Assembly (NCBI GenBank): GCA_003225175.1
Contig: QIBA01000057.1
Coordinates: 1 to 64,000 of the forward strand
Source: Acidobacteriota bacterium
Lineage (GTDB): Bacteria; Acidobacteriota; Terriglobia; Terriglobales; Acidobacteriaceae
Direction of reading: 5' to 3'
Length of the DNA stretch: 64,000 nucleotides
Below the pieces are notes generated by a model that saw nothing but the letters and a program-made list of their open reading frames with translations, searched no databases and had not been told where the DNA came from. Position 1 is the first letter of the stretch. Each line of letters begins with the position of its first letter. The translations under genes and the position numbers were made by a program. Shown one piece after another: positions 62,343 through 64,000 of this stretch.

Positions 62343-63410
62343 ATGTTTTCTATCGTGAACCAAACACCGACCAGGCGCATCGCCGTCGTTCCCGGTGACG
62401 GCATCGGGAAGGAAGTAATTGCACAGGCTGTGAACGTAGTGAAGGCCAGCATGGCTAAAGTTGAATTTGTCGAGTTCGACTGGTCTGCCGATCGCTATTT
62501 GAAAGATGGAACCACTATTCCGGCGGACGGCTTCGCGATGCTGGCTCGCGATTTCGATGCCATTCTGGTCGGCGCATTCGGCGATCCGCGAGTACCTTCC
62601 AACATTCATGCTAGAGACATTCTCCTTGGCATGCGATTCAAAATGGACCTCTACGCGAACGTCCGTCCGGTCAAGTGCCTGGATGACTCCCTCTGCCCGC
62701 TGAAGAATGCAACCGCAGCCAAGATCGATTTCGTGGTCGTACGTGAGAATACGGAGGGTCCTTACGTAGATGTTGGAGGAATCTTTAAGCAGGGAACTCC
62801 CGACGAGATCGCGGTTCAAGAAGACGTTAATAGTCGCAAGGGTGTGGAACGTGTGATCCGTTATGCCTTCGAGCACGCGCGCAGAAGCGGCCGCAAGAAA
62901 GTCCTGATGACGGACAAGTCAAACGTGATGACCTATGCGCACGGTCTTTGGCAGCGAGTCTTCAAGGAACTCTCAGAAGAATATACCGATCTACAGCCGT
63001 CCCACATGTACGTGGATGCGCTCTGCATGCACATGGTTCGTGATCCGAGCCAGTTTGATGTGATCGTCACGAACAACATGTTTGGCGACATCATTACGGA
63101 TCTGGCCGCAGCTCTTCAGGGAGGACTTGGCATGGCGGCGAGCGGGAACATACATCCCGGTAAGACATCGATGTTCGAGCCAGTGCATGGATCGGCACCG
63201 CCTTTTGCTGGGAAGAATATCGCGAATCCAATGGGGGCGATCTTAACTGCAGCGATGATGCTCGATCATTTGGGATTTGCGGCCGAATCCAGCAAGATCA
63301 ATCAAGCTGTGCTGGCGGCTGTGCGCCAGAAGAAAACTACGCAAGATATTGGCGGAACGCTGGGAACTTGCGAGTGCGGAGATTGGATCGCAGCAAAAGT
63401 GGTGAGCTAA
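62343..63410 (+). CDS. Isopropylmalate/isocitrate dehydrogenase family protein
   Basis: A 355-residue beta-decarboxylating dehydrogenase: VPGDGIGKEV at the start, MRFKMDLYANVRPVK and RENTEGPY in the active site, then GDIITDLAAALQGGLG and the cofactor loop around EPVHGSAP. The length fits 3-isopropylmalate dehydrogenase (LeuB), but homoisocitrate, tartrate or isocitrate specificity cannot be excluded without comparison. No leuCD is adjacent. It overlaps the convergent TPR gene by 4 bp. Confidence 0.85.
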   Translation: MFSIVNQTPTRRIAVVPGDGIGKEVIAQAVNVVKASMAKVEFVEFDWSADRYLKDGTTIPADGFAMLARDFDAILVGAFGDPRVPSNIHARDILLGMRFKMDLYANVRPVKCLDDSLCPLKNATAAKIDFVVVRENTEGPYVDVGGIFKQGTPDEIAVQEDVNSRKGVERVIRYAFEHARRSGRKKVLMTDKSNVMTYAHGLWQRVFKELSEEYTDLQPSHMYVDALCMHMVRDPSQFDVIVTNNMFGDIITDLAAALQGGLGMAASGNIHPGKTSMFEPVHGSAPPFAGKNIANPMGAILTAAMMLDHLGFAAESSKINQAVLAAVRQKKTTQDIGGTLGTCECGDWIAAKVVS

Positions 63411-63895
63411 TTCCACATCGCCTGAAGTCTTCTCAAAGCCCGGTAAGCTAAGACATATTGACCGTTCAGCTGCAGCGCGCGCAGATAGTGTTCACGAGCC
63501 TTTCCCCACTCACGCTTCTGCTCGTACACGCGGCCGAGATTGAAATGTGGGAAGCAATAGGATTCATAGCGTGCCGCAGCCAGAGCCTTTTTGAACCAGG
63601 GAATGGCTGCATCCCACTGACCTTGTTCGATCAAGTAAGCTCCGATGTCGTTATAGGGGTTCCCGAAATCCGGATCGATTTTGATCGCTTGCCTGCAATC
63701 CGCAATCGCCTGCAGATAATTCGACTGGAACGAGTGTGCCCATCCGCGAAACGTATATGCCTCGGCGGTAGGGAAGGCATCAATAGAGTGCGAGTAAAGC
63801 TCGATGGCCTCCTCGTACTCTCCCTTTTGCTGGTGCTCGTAAGCGCGCCGGAGGTACTCAACAGCCCTTTGCCGAAGTTCGCTGCTCTCTGCCAT
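63407..63895 (-). CDS. Tetratricopeptide-repeat protein
   Basis: A 162-residue soluble protein made of about four TPR units (about 10-43, 44-77, 78-112, 118-151), with AYTFRGWAHSFQSNYLQAI and PDFGNPYNDIGAYLIEQGQW as clear repeats. No signal peptide or extra domain. A binding partner cannot be inferred. Its stop overlaps the convergent dehydrogenase stop by 4 bp. Confidence 0.8.
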   Translation of the reverse strand: MAESSELRQRAVEYLRRAYEHQQKGEYEEAIELYSHSIDAFPTAEAYTFRGWAHSFQSNYLQAIADCRQAIKIDPDFGNPYNDIGAYLIEQGQWDAAIPWFKKALAAARYESYCFPHFNLGRVYEQKREWGKAREHYLRALQLNGQYVLAYRALRRLQAMWN

Positions 63896-64000
63896 AGGTT
63901 ACAGATCGGATCGCATTACTAGCGACGCGGTGCTGCTTGCCATTATTATCCAACTAATCTCATGTTTGCCGTATCCGGAGTTGATCGACCTGAACAGACC

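Overview
The window looks like a chromosomal stretch from an acidobacterium (Acidobacteriota, class Terriglobia, Koribacter/Terriglobus-like). This is inferred from gene content only: two orphan FtsX/MacB-type permeases of the acidobacterial duplicated orphan permease (ADOP) type, a winged-helix/TPR regulator, a TIGR03118-type secreted protein with Ig-like tails, GH115, the order tig-clpP-clpX-lon-engB, and a YgfZ/DUF1844/metallo-hydrolase/RibF block. I found no rRNA, tRNA, prophage, CRISPR array or intact insertion sequence.

Layout. 1-9.9 kb: secreted proteins (a radical-copper-oxidase-like kelch protein, a Tat-exported HisC-like aminotransferase, a 7-TM protein, a GH115 glucuronidase, a TIGR03118/Ig protein) and a DUF892 ferritin-like protein. 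10-19.8 kb: an ADOP permease, a PQQ sugar dehydrogenase lipoprotein, histidine degradation (hutU-hutI, no hutH) and an M1 aminopeptidase. 19.9-26.8 kb: protein quality control on the minus strand (tig, clpP, clpX, lon) followed by engB. 26.9-36.7 kb: a P-loop kinase, a tandem PilZ protein, two small proteins, a family-5-like uracil-DNA glycosylase, ilvE, aspS, mutL, an AlkZ-related protein and cmk.

36.8-41.1 kb is the most system-like block: a tightly packed minus-strand operon of ECF sigma factor, zinc-finger anti-sigma factor, and three consecutive membrane proteins that each carry the same LiaI/LiaF-like two-helix domain (one with a B-box zinc finger, one with a DUF4097 beta-helix). An ECF-type promoter motif lies upstream. 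41.2-50.5 kb holds a short-repeat island, a second ADOP permease, a patatin-phospholipid methyltransferase pair divergent from a wHTH-TPR regulator, a decayed mazF toxin gene, and an ECF42 sigma factor with its DGPF partner. Two genes in this part end inside copies of one hairpin repeat.

50.5-64 kb: glgC, a conserved small protein, an M28 peptidase, a probably K+-independent membrane pyrophosphatase, a DUF4254 protein, an outer-membrane protein plus cytochrome c behind a Fur-like palindrome, ribF with a metallo-hydrolase and DUF1844 protein, ygfZ, an isopropylmalate/isocitrate dehydrogenase and a TPR protein. Start codons were moved from the longest possible frame wherever a ribosome binding site, a stop/start overlap or a terminator argued for it.
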